Positions 36,103 to 49,305 of a stretch of DNA of 64,000 nt are shown here, piece after piece. How positions within the stretch are numbered: position 1 is the first letter of the stretch; every line of letters starts with the position of its first letter. Source of the stretch: Phocoena phocoena (Eukaryota; Chordata; Mammalia; Artiodactyla; Phocoenidae). The stretch covers positions 153,966,288-154,030,287 of the forward strand of contig NC_089219.1 in the NCBI RefSeq assembly GCF_963924675.1, in the 5' to 3' direction. Both the position numbers and the translations under genes were made by a program. The notes beneath the pieces are model-generated. The model was not told the origin of the DNA, did not search any database, and saw only the letters and a list, made by a program, of their open reading frames with translations.

Positions 36103-36719
36103 CTGTTGTTGCCATTTTACAGAGGCCCAAGAAGGTTCAGTGAGTGCCCAAGGCTATAGCTTGGCTGATTAGTGTTTGAGCTGAGACTGAACCCAGGTTC
36201 CTCTGAACCTGGCCCAGTGCTCTTTGCGGCATGCATGCTACCTGTGGGTGGCAGAGAAGGTCTCCTGAAATCCCTCACAACACTCAGCCCTAGGACCCAG
36301 CCCGGGGTCGGCTGGGCTGCCTCTCTAGCCCACCTCCTCCATTCTCACTTCCACGGACCCCATGGGATTATTTCTGCTGCCATGATGTTAGCAACACCTC
36401 CTGATTTAGCTTCCCTGCACTTGTGATCGAGGTAGCTGTGCAAATGAGCACATGCAGGCCCTAGAACCTGAGAGAAAGCAGGCAGGGCCTAAAGGAAACC
36501 AGATGGCAGGTCAGGCCAGGCCTGTGCCCACTAGCAGCCTCTGTCCCAGAAATCTCAGCCCTCTTAGCTCGGCCTGTGCCAATTTCTCTTAACTGCAAAA
36601 TCTTGTGTTCTGCCTCCATCTTAGCCTAGAAGCTCTCTGAGGACAGGGGCTGTAGTTCCCCACAGTCTGGAAATCCCTGAGGAGAGTGGCTGGGTTAGTC
36701 GGTATATCACAAGCAGCAT

Positions 36720-36870
36720 TCACTTTGGTATCTGGTAAGCTGGTACAAATCCCAGTTTTGCTAATTACTAGCTGGATAACTATTTTCCAGTTCCTTTACC
36801 TCCCTGGTTCTCTTATTTCTTTATTTGTAAAAATGGTGTTGATGCCAGCCTTGCAAGGCTAAATAAAATT
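36720..36870 (+). repeat. MIR SINE
   Basis: Forward MIR: 'tgctaattactagctggata', then 'ctccctggttctcttatttc' and 'gtaaaaatggtgttgatgcc'. Confidence 0.65.
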
Positions 36871-37324
36871 AAATATGCTACCAAAGAAGGCACTCATCAC
36901 TGTTCCTGACATGGAGGGGACACTCAGCATGCAGGTACTCCCTCTGCCCCAAGACCACATGTCTCCTTCCTCAGGATCCTCTCCTGTCAGGCAGCCCCTG
37001 GACTCATGGAGGAGCTTGAAGCAGAGGGGGACTGTACCCAGAACAGTGACAGAGCACACGTCACCTGTGTATACGGCTCTATGCACCTCCGAGCCGTGCC
37101 ACGGCCACTTCTCCAGGTGGAGCTCACCAACATTAGGCCATGGCATGCATGTAAAGGAACCTCTCAAGCCATAGTTGAGGGTGGCTGTATTAACTGTCTG
37201 CCCCAACTGCGACAGAGACAGAGAGACACACGTGTGCATGCCGCTACCCATCCATCGTCTTCCCTCCCATGAAACGGCAGGAAAGGGGAAGAACAAGCCC
37301 CTGTGATACTGGAGAGAGATGGTG

Positions 37325-37475
37325 GGTTTACATTATTTTCACGTGTAATCCCCTCAATAATCCAATGAGGAAGATGTCATTATTTCCATTTTACACGTGT
37401 AAAACTGAGGCTCAGAGAGTTTGGGCAAGATCATAGAACAAGTAAGTAGCAGAGTTAGGACTGAGAGACCAACAT
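37325..37475 (-). repeat. MIR SINE
   Basis: Reverse MIR: 'cctcaataatccaatgagga', 'tccattttacacgtgtaaaa' and 'ctgaggctcagaga'. Confidence 0.75.
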
Positions 37476-38499
37476 TGCCAGCCTGACGCCTAAGGCACTC
37501 AGAGCTCTGTGCCTCTCAGCGTCCCTTCTTTCCTCAGACTCAGCACACACACTGCGTGCTGGATCCTCGCAGCAGCCCTGAGAAGTCAGGCAGGGACTGT
37601 GCGTCCCCTTTGCTGAGGAACATGCAGCGCCGGGGAAGTGAGGTGGCTTGTCCAAATGGGTACAGCGGCAGACAGTTCCAGTCTCTGAGTTCCGGCTCCG
37701 GGTCTCTCTCTGTACTGGGTGAATTCGGGGATCAGGTCTCCCTGGTTTGGGAGGGGGTTCCCCTGTTCTTGATTCTCCTCCCAAGTGTTTCCCTTGAACA
37801 TTTTTTTCTTTAAACCTTGACAGTAGACCGAGCTCAGACTCAGGCCATGTTCTGACAGGAAGACTGCGGCCTAGAGAATGGCCCCTCCTTGCCTGCGTGG
37901 ACTTCAGCGGTGGGAGGTGACAACCGCTCCTGTGCAGACCCCTTGAGGCCCTGGAGCTGCCCATCATGGAGGAGTTAAAGCCCAGCAGTAGCCTGCACAT
38001 CCAGTCGCTGTGAGTTCCCTCCCCACCAGGCCCAAGGCGCCCGCCCACCTCGTGTGGTCAGGGAGCTGCTGGTGTGGAGCCTCCACTCCACTGAGTGCTG
38101 GAGATGCAGCACCGTCTCCCAGCAGCCAGGAGAGCTGTCTACAGCTCGAGCAGGTGGTAGACAGTGTGGCACGACACCCGAGGGGGAAGAGGGAAGAGGT
38201 TTTCTCTTTAAACGTCAGCTCCAAAGACAAACTCAGCCCCTCTGCCAGGTGTGCAGCAGCACCCACTTCCTGATCCTTCTTACTTCCCGGGGACAGTTGT
38301 GTCTGTCTCTCGGGTCTCTGCTCCACTCATGTACCCACAGCCCGGCAGCCAACATTAGCTCCTTCTGCCACCTCCGTGCCAGGCAATCAGGCCAGCTCTT
38401 GGGCGGTACTCTGCAGGCCAGAGGACAGCTTGGGGTGGGGGTTTGGGAGCCTCCCCACACACACCCAGAACCAACTCATCCCTGAACAATGCAGCCATT

Positions 38500-38900
38500 T
38501 TCCTCTTCTGAGAGCACTCCTTTATAGATAACTCTCTGCAGTAGGGATAAGGAATTGTGCCCATTCTATAGGTGTGGAAACTGAGACCCAAAGAAGTAAG
38601 TGATTTACTCCAAATCACCCAGCAGCAAGGTTGGAGTCAAGGCTCAAGTGCAGGTCTTTTCATTCATCCATTCAATTGTTCATTCAACAATTCCAGTTAC
38701 ACTTAGATGTTGTGTGACTCATAATAAGTTGTTTAACCTCTCTGAGCCTCAGCTTCCTCAGAAAATGTGGAAAATAGGAATATATTATTACTATTAGAAA
38801 ACACTATTAGTGCCTCTTCATAAAATTGTGCAAGGATTTAAATAAGAGAATCCACATAACGTATTTCGCAAAGGCCTAGCAAACGTTAGGTGTTCGAGAG
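38500..38900. repeat. MIR fragments
   Basis: A reverse piece (about 38520-38660, 'ttctataggtgtggaaactg') is followed by a forward piece (about 38695-38895, 'taacctctctgagcctcagc' and 'aaggcctagcaaacgttagg'), both typical of MIR. Confidence 0.65.
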
Positions 38901-39197
38901 TCACTTGCTACTATTACCGTTCACTTATTGGTCAGGCATCAGTTACCGAAAATGGGCAGAAACCATGCTGGGCACTGTGAAGGAGAGTTGAATAGGCTTG
39001 GACCCCACCCTCAAGTTGCTCACAGGCCAGTGAAGGAGGTTACCTCGGTGCAATCTGACAAGGGCTGTGTTACAGGGGAGCATGGGGAGCTGTAAACACA
39101 CCAAAACAAGGAAGGTTTCTGGGAGGAGGTGTCATCTGAGTTGACTATTAACGAATGAGTAGGAATTAGGAAAGAAAAGGGAACGGATTTCTGAGCG

Positions 39198-39246
<49 letters not shown>
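39198..39246 (+). repeat. (TG)n microsatellite
   Basis: About 24 TG units, interrupted once by TTTG. It is probably length-polymorphic. Confidence 0.95.
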
Positions 39247-39787
39247 TTAGACATGGTCTTAGATGTTAAACATCCTTCTTTCATCTTCCTCCTCAACTCC
39301 AAGGCCTGGACAGGTTAAGATATAACTGGCTAGGAGGCAGGGAAGGTGAGTTTTGACCACAGGTAAAAGGTGGGGTGGGGTTGAGCATCCTAGGCTGGGG
39401 GAGTAACCTTGGCCCTGTGTGCTTGTGTGTGGGCCAGGCCTGCTCAGGCCTCCTGCTGCGTGGCAGCTGGTAAATTGTCAGTCTTGCCCAAGAGACTGTG
39501 GGTCTGTGCCATTGAGGGCAGGACTTGTGTTGTCAGAAAACATTTCTTAACTTGCACATATAAACTGTGTTCCTACGTCAAGGAAGATTAATGGTGGGGG
39601 TAGGGCATGAGGATTGGGTGGGGCACAAACAGGAAAGAGATTAGCCTTGTTGGGACTCTTCCCAACAAGGCCTTGAATGAGGGACTGGGGTGGGCGGGGC
39701 CAGGGGTGAGCAAGCAGAATTGAATGTAAAGTCTGAAAACCCAGGATATAATTTTTTGACCTTTAAAAATAAAAAGCTATAGCTCCC

Positions 39788-39788
39788 T

Positions 39789-39819
<31 letters not shown>

Positions 39820-39831
39820 CACACACACACC
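39788..39831 (+). repeat. (CA)n microsatellite
   Basis: About 20 AC/CA units with one CG interruption. Confidence 0.95.
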
Positions 39832-40709
39832 ACTAAGAGCCTGAAGCCACCGTGGCCTCCTGTCATGATTACAGGTGATGACGGCAGAGGGAAGGTGTCA
39901 TGCCTTCACACCCCTCTCTGGCTTGCTGGCTGCTCCTGAGCCTGACAGAGCTGCTGAGTGGTTTCTGCGTCTCTCCCCTGCCCTTGCTGGGCCATCTGAG
40001 GATGGCAGCCCCAGGAGCCCATAATGTGGGGTACGGGGTGCTGTATTTACTCTGCAGAGGATGGGCCACCATGGCAGGTGTGTCTGCTGAGCACAGCAAG
40101 TCCCCAAACACACCAAACGTCTTCCTCCCCAGAGAGGATTTACGGAGCTGCCAGCCCCCAGCGGAGCCCTTGCTTCGGCTCCCTCAGAGGCCAACCGTCC
40201 AGGCAGGGCTGGACAAGGCCTTGGGAAGACAAGCAGAGCTCAGGAGGGACTATTCACACCCTTTCCTCATAGAAACAGGAGCACGGGGACCAACAGGAGC
40301 TGAGCTGGGGGTCAGGAGGCCAGAATACTCCCCCCTAACTTGCCAGGTAAGCTTGAGCGAGACCCTTTACTCCTCTCATCTCCTGGGGACGTTTTAATGA
40401 ACTAACCCTTCACTCTCCAGTACCTGCGTTTGCCCTCTGTGGGTGAATGTAAAATTTCCAACTGACTTCTTCTCTACCTGGCTACTCAGTCTGCCCCACT
40501 AAGGCTTCCTTCGCCCCACAGACACTGATTCAGCCACCTACTGAGTGCCAGCCAGGCATGTGTTGTTAGGTACTGAAATACAATGAGCGAGGCAGATGGA
40601 GAGAACCACACCCTGCTCTCACAGAGTACGCAACTCATCTCGATGAGGACTTGTCCCAGTGGAACTACAGCGGCCACACAGCAAGTGGTATGTGAGAACC
40701 AAGTTTGGA

Positions 40710-40900
40710 TTATTTGACGATAGTAACAGTCCCCATTTACTGAGTGCCTACTATGTGCCAGGCTCTTAATGTATCTCATCCCTAAGCCTCATTACAACCT
40801 TTAGAGGAAGTATTAAGAAGCCTGTTTTGCAGAAGAGAAAATGGAGGCTCAGAAAGGTTAGGTAACTACTCCAAGATGACACAGTTCCAAGTACCTGAAC
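40710..40900 (-). repeat. MIR SINE
   Basis: Reverse MIR with 'ccatttactgagtgcctact', 'atgtgccaggctcttaatgt' and 'aaatggaggctcagaaaggt'. Confidence 0.8.
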
Positions 40901-41004
40901 TTACTGTCTGGGGAGACCGCCCTTACCCTTCATTCGACTCACGTACCTCCATAAAGCAGGGGGAGAGAGATGTGTCTCTGAAAAGGTGATCGTTAAAAAT
41001 ATCT

Positions 41005-41212
41005 GGGGTAAAATAAGTCATGGGAATGTAATATACAGCATAGGGAATATAGTCAATAATAGTGCAATAACTTTGTATGGTGACAGACAATAACTAGACT
41101 TATCCTGGTGATTATTTTGTAATGTATAAAAATATGAAATCACTATGTTGTACAACTGAAACTAATATTGTAAGTCAATTATACTTCAATAAAAAAATGA
41201 AACAAAAAATCT
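41005..41212 (+). mobile_element. L1 3' end fragment
   Basis: L1 3' UTR: 'catagggaatatagtcaata', 'tcactatgttgtacaactga', 'aactaatattgtaagtcaat', then 'tatacttcaataaaaaaatg' and an A-rich end. It is heavily 5'-truncated. Confidence 0.85.
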
Positions 41213-42569
41213 GGGGTAGAGGGGCTTTTTTTCAACAGACCTTTCCCTCTGGTGCCCCCAAGAGAATCACTGCCTGGGACATTGCATTCTAGCTGGGTGG
41301 GTGTGCATCAGAGCTCTTGGTTCCACTGGGCTAGAAAAAAAGGGCTAAGAAGTAGCTCTTGCTCTGCTGTAGTCTCGGCCCCTGCTCTCCCAGGGGTGGG
41401 AAGCAGAGAATTGGAAGCCTGTGGACTCTGAGAGCAGGCTGCATGGTGAGAGCTGCAAGGTCTGGCCCTCAGGTTCTGCACCAACCTCACCAACTGCACT
41501 GCAAAGCTTTTTCTCTGCTACACGAGGCAAAAGATAGTTTCTGCACAGAAGAGCTGACAGTGCTCCACCAAGCAGTCCAGAGCAACAGAGACCCTGTCCC
41601 CGTGTGCCCTATGCTAGCCTTGGGGCTCCCCCGGCCCTCCTGCTTTGCCCATCAGGGCTAGGCTGGAGCCGATACTTGATAACTGCCTGCTTATTGATTG
41701 ACCATCTTCTCTGCTGCATTAGCTGAAACTGGGCCACCCAGTGCCCAATATAGCAACTGTGAGAGGACCCTGCTGAGGAACTGGGGAGGAACGACCACTG
41801 TGCAGGGGATTAACACAATCCCCAGTGTCAGGCCACTAGTGGGTTCCAGCGATGAGGGTGGGAAATGAGGCTGTGAAGGTACAGAGCATCCAGGGAGAGT
41901 GACCACCTGACTGAGGATGGGTAGAGAATTGGGGGGTCTTAGCTATCACAGAAGCTACTGTGTCTCATTCTGAATAAAGCCTGGCAAGAAGGACGAACCC
42001 GCAACTCTGCTGTCTCCTTCTGGAAGCTTTAGGGAGCTTCCCTAAAGCCACATGTCCTTATTGCTGTGGTTTCAGCCTAAGAAAGCCAAAAGCCTGCTGA
42101 GAAGTGAGGTGGGAACAGTAGATGGGGCAGCTGGAGGCACCCAGGAAGCTTGCTGGATATTTGAAGGACTCCTTCTTTGGTGCTGCATGAGGCAAAAGGG
42201 GGCCCATCTGTTGGACCACATGAAGGGACAGAAGCTGGGGAACAAGCAAGAGAGAGACCACTAGTGGACCCACTATTATATCACTACCACTTGAGTACCT
42301 ACTAGGATCTGAATCTTCTCCCCATCCCTCCCTTCCCCACCCTTCCCTATCTCCAGAAATGGCACCCCATCCGCCCTGTGGCGTCAGCCTTAATCCTGGG
42401 GAGTCATACTTGATCCTCCTCCTACTCTGTACATCCAGTCCATCACCAGTTGGTTCTAACTCTAACATGGAATAAAACCTATTTGGTTGTGATATATTAT
42501 CCTTTTTATGTGTCACTGGATTTGATTTGCTAATATTTGGTTAAGGACTTGACATTTTAAAAATGTAAT

Positions 42570-42960
42570 CTGGATAATGTCATTCCCTGCTTAAAGCACT
42601 CAAAGGCTTCAATGTGTACCTAGAATCCTATCCAAACTCTTGACCATGAACCACATGGCCTATAAGGCCCTACCTTAGTCCTTGAGCCCTGTGAGGGCTG
42701 GACTGACACAGGGTTTAGAGAAGCCAACAAGGGCCAGGCACAGTCAATTCCAGGATGGCTTCCTTCCTCAAATACTTCTCAAGTTGTAATTGTAGCTACT
42801 TCCTTGCTTATCTGTGTCTTGGCTCTCTCCCAGCTAGTCTCTAAATTTCATGAGGGCAGGGACCAGGACCGACTTCTTGGCCACATAATAAGATACCTAA
42901 TGTCTGGCATGGAGTCTGGTGCTTCTGAATTAGTGAAGGAGTGAACTTGCTGCCTCCTCC
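42570..42960 (+). repeat. L2 or related old LINE fragment
   Basis: Typical forward motifs are 'ttaaagcactcaaaggcttc', 'atggcctataaggccctacc' and 'tttcatgagggcagggacca'. The element is old and diverged. Confidence 0.65.
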
Positions 42961-43009
42961 ATGCCTGGGCCTGTGCATCTGAACACTCAAATTTATCACC
43001 ACGAACTTC

Positions 43010-43805
43010 AGGTGGGCCCTTAACGCTGCCTCCGACTCCACTAGACTTTCTGAGTCTAGTCTTTCTCCTACTTCCTAAAGAATTATTTCACACTTGCTAC
43101 TCTCTCCATCACCTCCTCCCTCTCAGCTGATGACCTCGCTTCCCACTTCACTAAGAAAACCGAAACGCTCCGAAGAGAACGTCACCTACCAGCACCCACA
43201 TACCCTGCCTTTCTGCCTCTTGGATGATCTCCAGGCTCCTCTGAAGCCAATCCCTCTGTGTTTGCCCTAAGTCCCAGCCCTGCTTGCCTAAACAAGGACA
43301 TCAATCCAGAAATTCTATCCTTTGCCCTATCATTAGTTTTGCACTCTCTACTAGATGGTCTTAGTCAGTACACAGACATACTAATGTCCCTTCTTCGCAA
43401 ACAGCAAAGCAAAATGCCTTGTTTCCACTTCTCCTGACAGCTCTTGCCCCATGCCTTTACGCTCTGCAACAAAATACCTCAAAAAAGTAATCTACGCCAG
43501 CTGTTTTCAATTCCATTCCTCTTCTCTCCTGAGCCCTCTCCAACTAGACTTTCTGCTCCTACCACTATTAACATTGCTCTTGCTAAACCCAATGGTAATT
43601 CTCAGTCCTCACCTCACTTGACCCATTGGCAGCCCTTGACAGCCAATCTCTTGCTCCTCCTTCATATACTCTCTACTTGGCTTCTAGGACACCACACCTG
43701 GGGCTCTGGGTTTCTTCCTATATCTGTAGCTCTCCTTAAGTCCCTTTTGCTGGTGCTTCATCATCTCCCCAAACTCTCAATGTTCAGTCCTTGGTCCTCT
43801 CCTCT
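43010..43805 (+). repeat. L2 LINE, left half (split by L1)
   Basis: The sequence follows the L2 consensus, for example 'catcacctcctccctctcag' and 'acccattggcagcccttgac'. It stops at the L1 that begins at about 43806. It resumes after that L1 at 46017 with 'gggatctcatccagcctcat', the next part of the same consensus. Confidence 0.7.
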
Positions 43806-46012
43806 GCTTTCTTAAACTTTAAAAAAAAAATTTTATATAATTTTGAAAAGTTACTTTCCATTTACAGTTATTACAAAATATTGGCTATATTCCCCACGTT
43901 GTACAATACACCTTTAAGCCTATGTTACACCCACTCCCCTACTCCTATATTGCCCCCACCCCTCCCACCCCCCGCACTGGTAACCACTGGTTTGTTCTCT
44001 ATATCTGTGAGTCTGCTTCTTTTTTGTTACATTCACTAGTTTGTTGTGTTTTTTAGATTCTACAAATAAGTGATACCATACAGTATTTGTATTTCTCTGA
44101 CTTATTTCACTCAGCATAACGCCCTCCAAATCCATCTATGTTGCTGCAAATGGCAAAGTTTTGTTCTTTTTTATGGCTGAGTAGTATTCCATTGTATGTA
44201 TATATCACATCTTCTTTATTCATTCATCTGTTGATGGACACTTAGGTTGTTTCCATATCTTGGCAATTATAAATAATGCTGCTATGAACATCGGGGCGCG
44301 TGTATCTTTTCGAATTAGTGTGTTCATTTTCTTCAGATATATACCCAACAGTGGAATTGCAGGATCATATGGTAGTTCTATTTTTAGTTTTTTGAGAAAC
44401 CTCCACACTGTTTTCCACGGTGGCTACATCAATTTACCTTCCCACCAACAGTGTAGGAGGGTTCCCTTTTCTTCACATCCTTTCTAACATTTGTTATGTG
44501 TGTTCTTTCTGTTGACAGCCATTCTGACAGGGTGAGTTGATATCTCATTGTGGTTTTGATTTGTATTTCCCTGATGATTATCTTTTTATGTGTCTTTTGG
44601 CCATCTGCATTTCCTCTTTGGAAAAATGTCTATTCAGTTATTCTGCCCACTTTCTAATCAGGTTTTTTTTTTTTTTTTATGTTGACTTGTGTGAGCTGTT
44701 TACATACGTTGGCTCTTAATCCCTTATTGGTCATATCATTTGCAAATATTTTCTCCCATTCAATAGGTTGTCTTTTTGTTTTGTTGATGGTTTCCTTTGC
44801 TATGCAAAAGATTTTAAGTTTAATTAGGTCCCACTGGTTTATTTTTGTTTTCATTTCCATTACTCTAGGAGATGGATCCAAAAAAATATTGCTGCAATTT
44901 ATGTCAAAGAGTGTTCTGCCTATGTTTTTCCTCTAGGAGTTTTATAATATCCGGTCTTACATTTACATTTTTAATCCATTTTGACTTTATTTTTGTATAT
45001 GGTGTTAGAGAATGTTGTAATTTCATTCTTTTACATGTAGCGGTCCAGTTTTCCCAGCACCACTTATTGAAGAGACTGTCTTTTCTCCATTGTATATTCT
45101 TGCCTACTTTGTCGTAGATTAATTGACCATAAGTGCATGGGTTTATTTCTGGGCTCTCTATCCTGTTCCATTGATCTATGTGACTGTTTTTGTGCCAGTA
45201 CCATACTCTTTTGATTACTGTAGCTTTGTAGTACAGACTGAAGTCAAGGAGTGTGATTCCTCCAGCTCTGTTCTTCTTTCTCAAGATTGTTTTGGCTATT
45301 CTGGGTCTTTTGTGTTTCCATACAAATTTTAAAATTATTTGGGGGCTTCCCTGGTGGCACAGTGTTTGAGAGTCCGCCTGCTGATGCAGGGAACATGGGT
45401 TCGTGCCCCGGTCCGGGAAGATCCCACATGCCGTGGAGCGGCTGGACCCATGAGCCATGGCCGCTGAGCCTGCGTGTCCGGAGCCTGGCTCCTCAATGGG
45501 AGAGGCCACAACAGTGAGAGGCCCGCACACCGCAAGAAAAAAGAAAAAAAAAAAATTATTTGACCTAGTTCTGTGAAAAGTGCCATCATTATTTTGACAG
45601 GGATTGCACTGAATCTGTAGATTGCCTTGGGTAGTATGGTCATTTAAACAATATTGATTCTTCCAATCCAAGAACATGGTATATCCTTCCATCTGTGTGT
45701 GTCATCTTCAATTTCTTTCATCAGTGTCTTACCGTTTTCAGAATACAGATCTTTTGCCTTTTAGGTAGGTTTATCCCCAGGTATTGTATTCTTTTGGTTG
45801 CGATGGTAAATGAGATTGTTTCCTTAACTTCTCTTTCTGATACTTCACTGTTAGTGTGTAGAAATGCAACAGATTTCTGTATATTACTTTTGTATCTTGT
45901 AACTTTACCAAATTCATTGATGAGCTCTAGTAGTTTTCTGGTGGTGTCTTCAGGATGTTCTACGTATAGTATCATATCATCTTCATCCTCTTCTTTATTT
46001 CTACTTTCTCTC
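43806..46012 (-). mobile_element. L1 LINE-1 fragment, reverse orientation
   Basis: On the minus strand this holds the C-terminal part of L1 ORF2 (reverse transcriptase thumb to C-terminus) and the 3' UTR. Recognisable peptide pieces are [36 protein letters not shown] and [15 protein letters not shown]. Frames are broken by stops and shifts, so no ORF2 activity is possible. The 5' part of the element (ORF1 and the endonuclease) is missing, as in most L1 copies. A CHR SINE lies inside it at 45342-45551. It is inserted into an L2 element. Confidence 0.9.
45342..45551 (+). mobile_element. CHR-type SINE nested in L1
   Basis: A complete forward copy, 'gggggcttccctggtggcac' to an A-rich tail, flanked by the duplication 'aaaattatttg' at 45331-45341 and 45552-45562. 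It lies inside the reversed L1. Confidence 0.95.
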
Positions 46013-46345
46013 TTGGGGATCTCATCCAGCCTCATGTATTTAAACACCATCTACATGCCAATGGCTGTCACATTTACATCCCCAGCCCAGACCTTTCTCC
46101 TGAACTCCATCCTTGCATATCCATCCAACTGCCTGCTCAACATTCCACCGAGGCATTTAATAGATACACCAAACTCAACGTGTCTAAATCTGAACTCCTT
46201 TTATTGCTCCCAAAACTTGTATCACCTGCAGCCTTTCCCACCTCAGATAATGCACACTCTATATTTCCAGTTGCTTAGAACTAAAAGTTTGGTCATACTT
46301 GACTCTTCTTTCTCTCACACCCCATATCCAATCCATAAGAAAATT
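46013..46345 (+). repeat. L2 LINE, right half (split by L1)
   Basis: This continues the L2 consensus from 43805: 'gggatctcatccagcctcat', 'catccaactgcctgctcaac', 'atacttgactcttctttctc' and 'accccatatccaatccataa'. The last part corresponds to the L2 reverse-transcriptase C-terminal region, now disrupted. Confidence 0.75.
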
Positions 46346-47099
46346 TTTTTCTTCCAGATACATCCAGAATTTAAACATAGCGGCACATTCATTCAGTGGA
46401 ATTCTAACAGCAATGAGAAAAAACAAAACAAAACAAAACCAAACAAGCAAAACCTACTATTTTGCTCAATAGTATGGATGAATCTCTGACATAATTTTAA
46501 GCTTCAGAAGCCAGACAGAAAAGAGTATATACTACTCAATTACCTTTATAAAAGTTCAAGAACAGGCAAAATCAATCTATAGGTAGCCTGGGCAGCTGGT
46601 AGCCTCCTTGGGGCTTGAGTTAAGAGGGAGGCTGAGGCTGAAGGGGTGATTCATGCAGCTCAAAGAGCCAGGTATCCTCCTTCCTCTCTGTTCTGTGACC
46701 ATCCTGCCAAATGAGGCCAACCAGGAAGTACCATACTCCAAGCCCTCTACTCCAGGGACTGCTCTCCTCACTAAGACACAAAGAAACAGGATGCCCAGGC
46801 CTAAGAGGAATAGAGACTAGGCAATGTGGAATAGACTGGCGGCCCAGACAGTCCTGCCCTACCTAGCCCAGAAGGGCAAATGGGCAGAGAAATGCCAGGT
46901 GCACCTCTGGGGGTTTGCAATTTTGGTGAAACTGGGCAGGAGGAGCAGGGAGAGTTGGAGGAAAGGGAGTTAGGAAATATTTAACCTTATAAGAAAATCC
47001 TTACAGACAGAAGCTGTGCTATCTACTAGGAGGCAAAACCCAAAGTTCTAGGCTTGGCTCTGATCCTACAAACAATGTGAATTGTGGGTATCACTGTAG

Positions 47100-47790
47100 T
47101 GTTATTTGTAAAAATTAGAAATCTAGTCAAAATTATAAAAATGAGTCATACAAAATATAAAAGTCATATAAAATATGATAATCATTTATTTAAAAAAACG
47201 TTTATAGCATGCCTACTGTGTGCCAGGCATGGGGGTTACATAGGTATGTGAGCAGATGTGGTCCTGGCCCTTTTGGTGCTTACCAAGCCCAGAAAAACTA
47301 CCTGGGCCAGGAGAGATGGGGAAGGAAAAATAGATCCACCTGGAGTAACTAACAGAGGAAATGAAACTGGTCTAGCGGGGGAGGGGGTCAGAGAAGGCCT
47401 CCCTAAGAAGGGGCTGTTTTAGCTAGGACCTAAAAGATGAATAAAAAGACAATCCAATATTATACCATTATAAAAATCCTTAGAAAATATTCTTTATTGA
47501 CATGGGGGAAATGCTTATAATGTAACATTAAGTGTATAAAATAGGATATAAAAACCATAGATGCACTCAACTATGCAAAAGTAATTATCTATCTAACATC
47601 TATCATCTATCTATCATCTATCTAACATCTATCTATCTATCATCTATATATGTTGGAAAATTTTCTGGAACACCAGAAATTTAACAGTAGTGATCTGCAG
47701 GTGGCAGAATTACTGGTTATTTTGTCATCTTTATTCTTTTCTATATTTCTCAAATTTTTAACAATAAACCTGGATTGCTTTTATGCTTGG
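47100..47790. repeat. Old L1 remnants and (ATCT)n tract
   Basis: Old L1-like 3' UTR pieces surround an imperfect ATCT/AACATCT microsatellite at 47583-47652. 'taatgtaacattaagtgtat' and 'ttattcttttctatatttct' recall ancient L1 3' UTRs. A MIR or L2-type piece ('catgcctactgtgtgccagg') begins near 47210. Confidence 0.6.
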
Positions 47791-48844
47791 AAATAAATAT
47801 CAAACACAACACAGCCTCCAAGGCTCTGCCCCATGACCTCTGGGTAGAGGGGTTCTTCAGAAAGTATCCTGGCCATTCCCTTGCTTCCAAGCAGCACTGC
47901 TAAAGGACTCATTCCAATGTCAGCTGGGAGAAGGTTTCACCACTGATACTAATCTGGATTGCCCAGAGCGCTCTTTAGCATAATCCACCTGAAGGCTATC
48001 CCTAGTTCAAACAAAGAAATTACCTTTTTAATCACAAAGTTGACATCCTTCCATCACTTTCCCCCTCTAAGCCCACCACTAATTTGCTGACTTCACCTGT
48101 GGAGGCTGAAATTTCTCTGTGCTGTTCCTTGCAAGTAAGCCTTTTACATCAAAGGCTGGGGAGCCAGAGTCAGAATTAGGAGGAGAAAAGAGCCTGTGGC
48201 TGAGTGACCTTGAACATGCTGGAACTCTGGGCCTCTGTTTCCTCTTGTCCAAATGTGAGGGAGTTGGGCATCAGGGCTTGCTATCACTCCTCTTCTATCT
48301 CAGCCACCCTAGGCCAACGACTAATCCATCCATACAGGAGCTAGAGATGGCCTACCTCTGCCGAAAGCAGATGGCACCACCAGAGAGCAACTGTTCTGGG
48401 ACCCTGAGACCACAGATGGTCACCTGCTGCAGTGCAAGCACAGGAGGCACTTTAGTTGTCCAGAAAAGCCCAGGCTAGCTGGGGGGTGCGGGGAGAGGGC
48501 TAAACTGATGCCTAAAAGCAAACATACGTTAATCTACCAGATCTCTTTCCCAGAGCTCTGGTCCAGCAGTCTGGCCTCCCCCACACTCTGCTGTACTTCC
48601 CTGGCCAGCAGCCCAGTTGGGAAGGCCTCCAGCTGTGGACAGAGGCAGGGCTGCCAGGGGCTCAACTGCCCACTGGAGTGAAGGTGAGGAGGGAGGGGGA
48701 GGCACCAAGCATGGGCTGGAGCAGAGTGCAGAGGCCATGGCAAAAATCAGAGGGGAAAAATCACCCCCGCTGACAGCCGTGAGGAAACTGCTCCATAAAT
48801 CCTATAGCTTCTCGAGGCTGATTCAAAACACATATGGGCTCACC

Positions 48845-49305
48845 GGTTAAAGGCATCTCTGGTAGACAGACCTGGATTCAAATCCTGTCTTGGCTCCTGA
48901 TAAGATGTTTGGGAAAATTACTGAACCTTCCTGAGCTTTAGACCTCAGTGTATCTATAGACGTGTCTAGAATGGGGATAACAATAACCTTTACCAGCAAG
49001 AAACTATGAGCATTAAATGAGATAAAACTATAAAAATATAGCACTGTGGGCTTCCCTGGTGGCGCAGTGGTTGAGAGTCCCCCTGCCAATACAGGGGACA
49101 CGGATTCGTGCCCCGATCTGGGAGGATCCCACATGCCGCGGAGCGGCTGGGCCCGTGAGCCATGGCCGCTGAGCCTGCGCGTCCGGAGGCTGTGCTCCGC
49201 AACGGGAGAGGCCACAGCAGTGAGAGGCCCGCGTACCGCAAAAAAAAAAAAAAAAAATATATATATGTATATAGCACTGTGCCTAGCTCATAAGCACTAG
49301 GAGCT
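48845..49305 (+). repeat. MIR SINE interrupted by a CHR SINE
   Basis: Forward MIR ('gacctggattcaaatcctgt', then 'gcattaaatgagataaaact') runs up to the CHR SINE at 49049. It resumes after it with 'gcactgtgcctagctcataa', the expected MIR 3' end. Confidence 0.8.
49049..49268 (+). mobile_element. CHR-type SINE inserted in MIR
   Basis: A full-length forward copy with a poly(A) tail running into TA repeats. The 13-bp duplication 'atatagcactgtg' flanks it at 49036-49048 and 49269-49281. A few substitutions ('ccccctgccaatacagggga') set it apart from the other copies. Confidence 0.95.

Noticed and set aside
44904..45692. 262-codon minus-strand frame resembling a reverse-transcriptase end
   Set aside because: It is part of the broken L1 ORF2 interrupted by a SINE, not an independent gene.
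45695..46489. 264-codon open frame on the plus strand
   Set aside because: It runs across the 5' end of the antisense L1 and into the L2; it is a transposon shadow.
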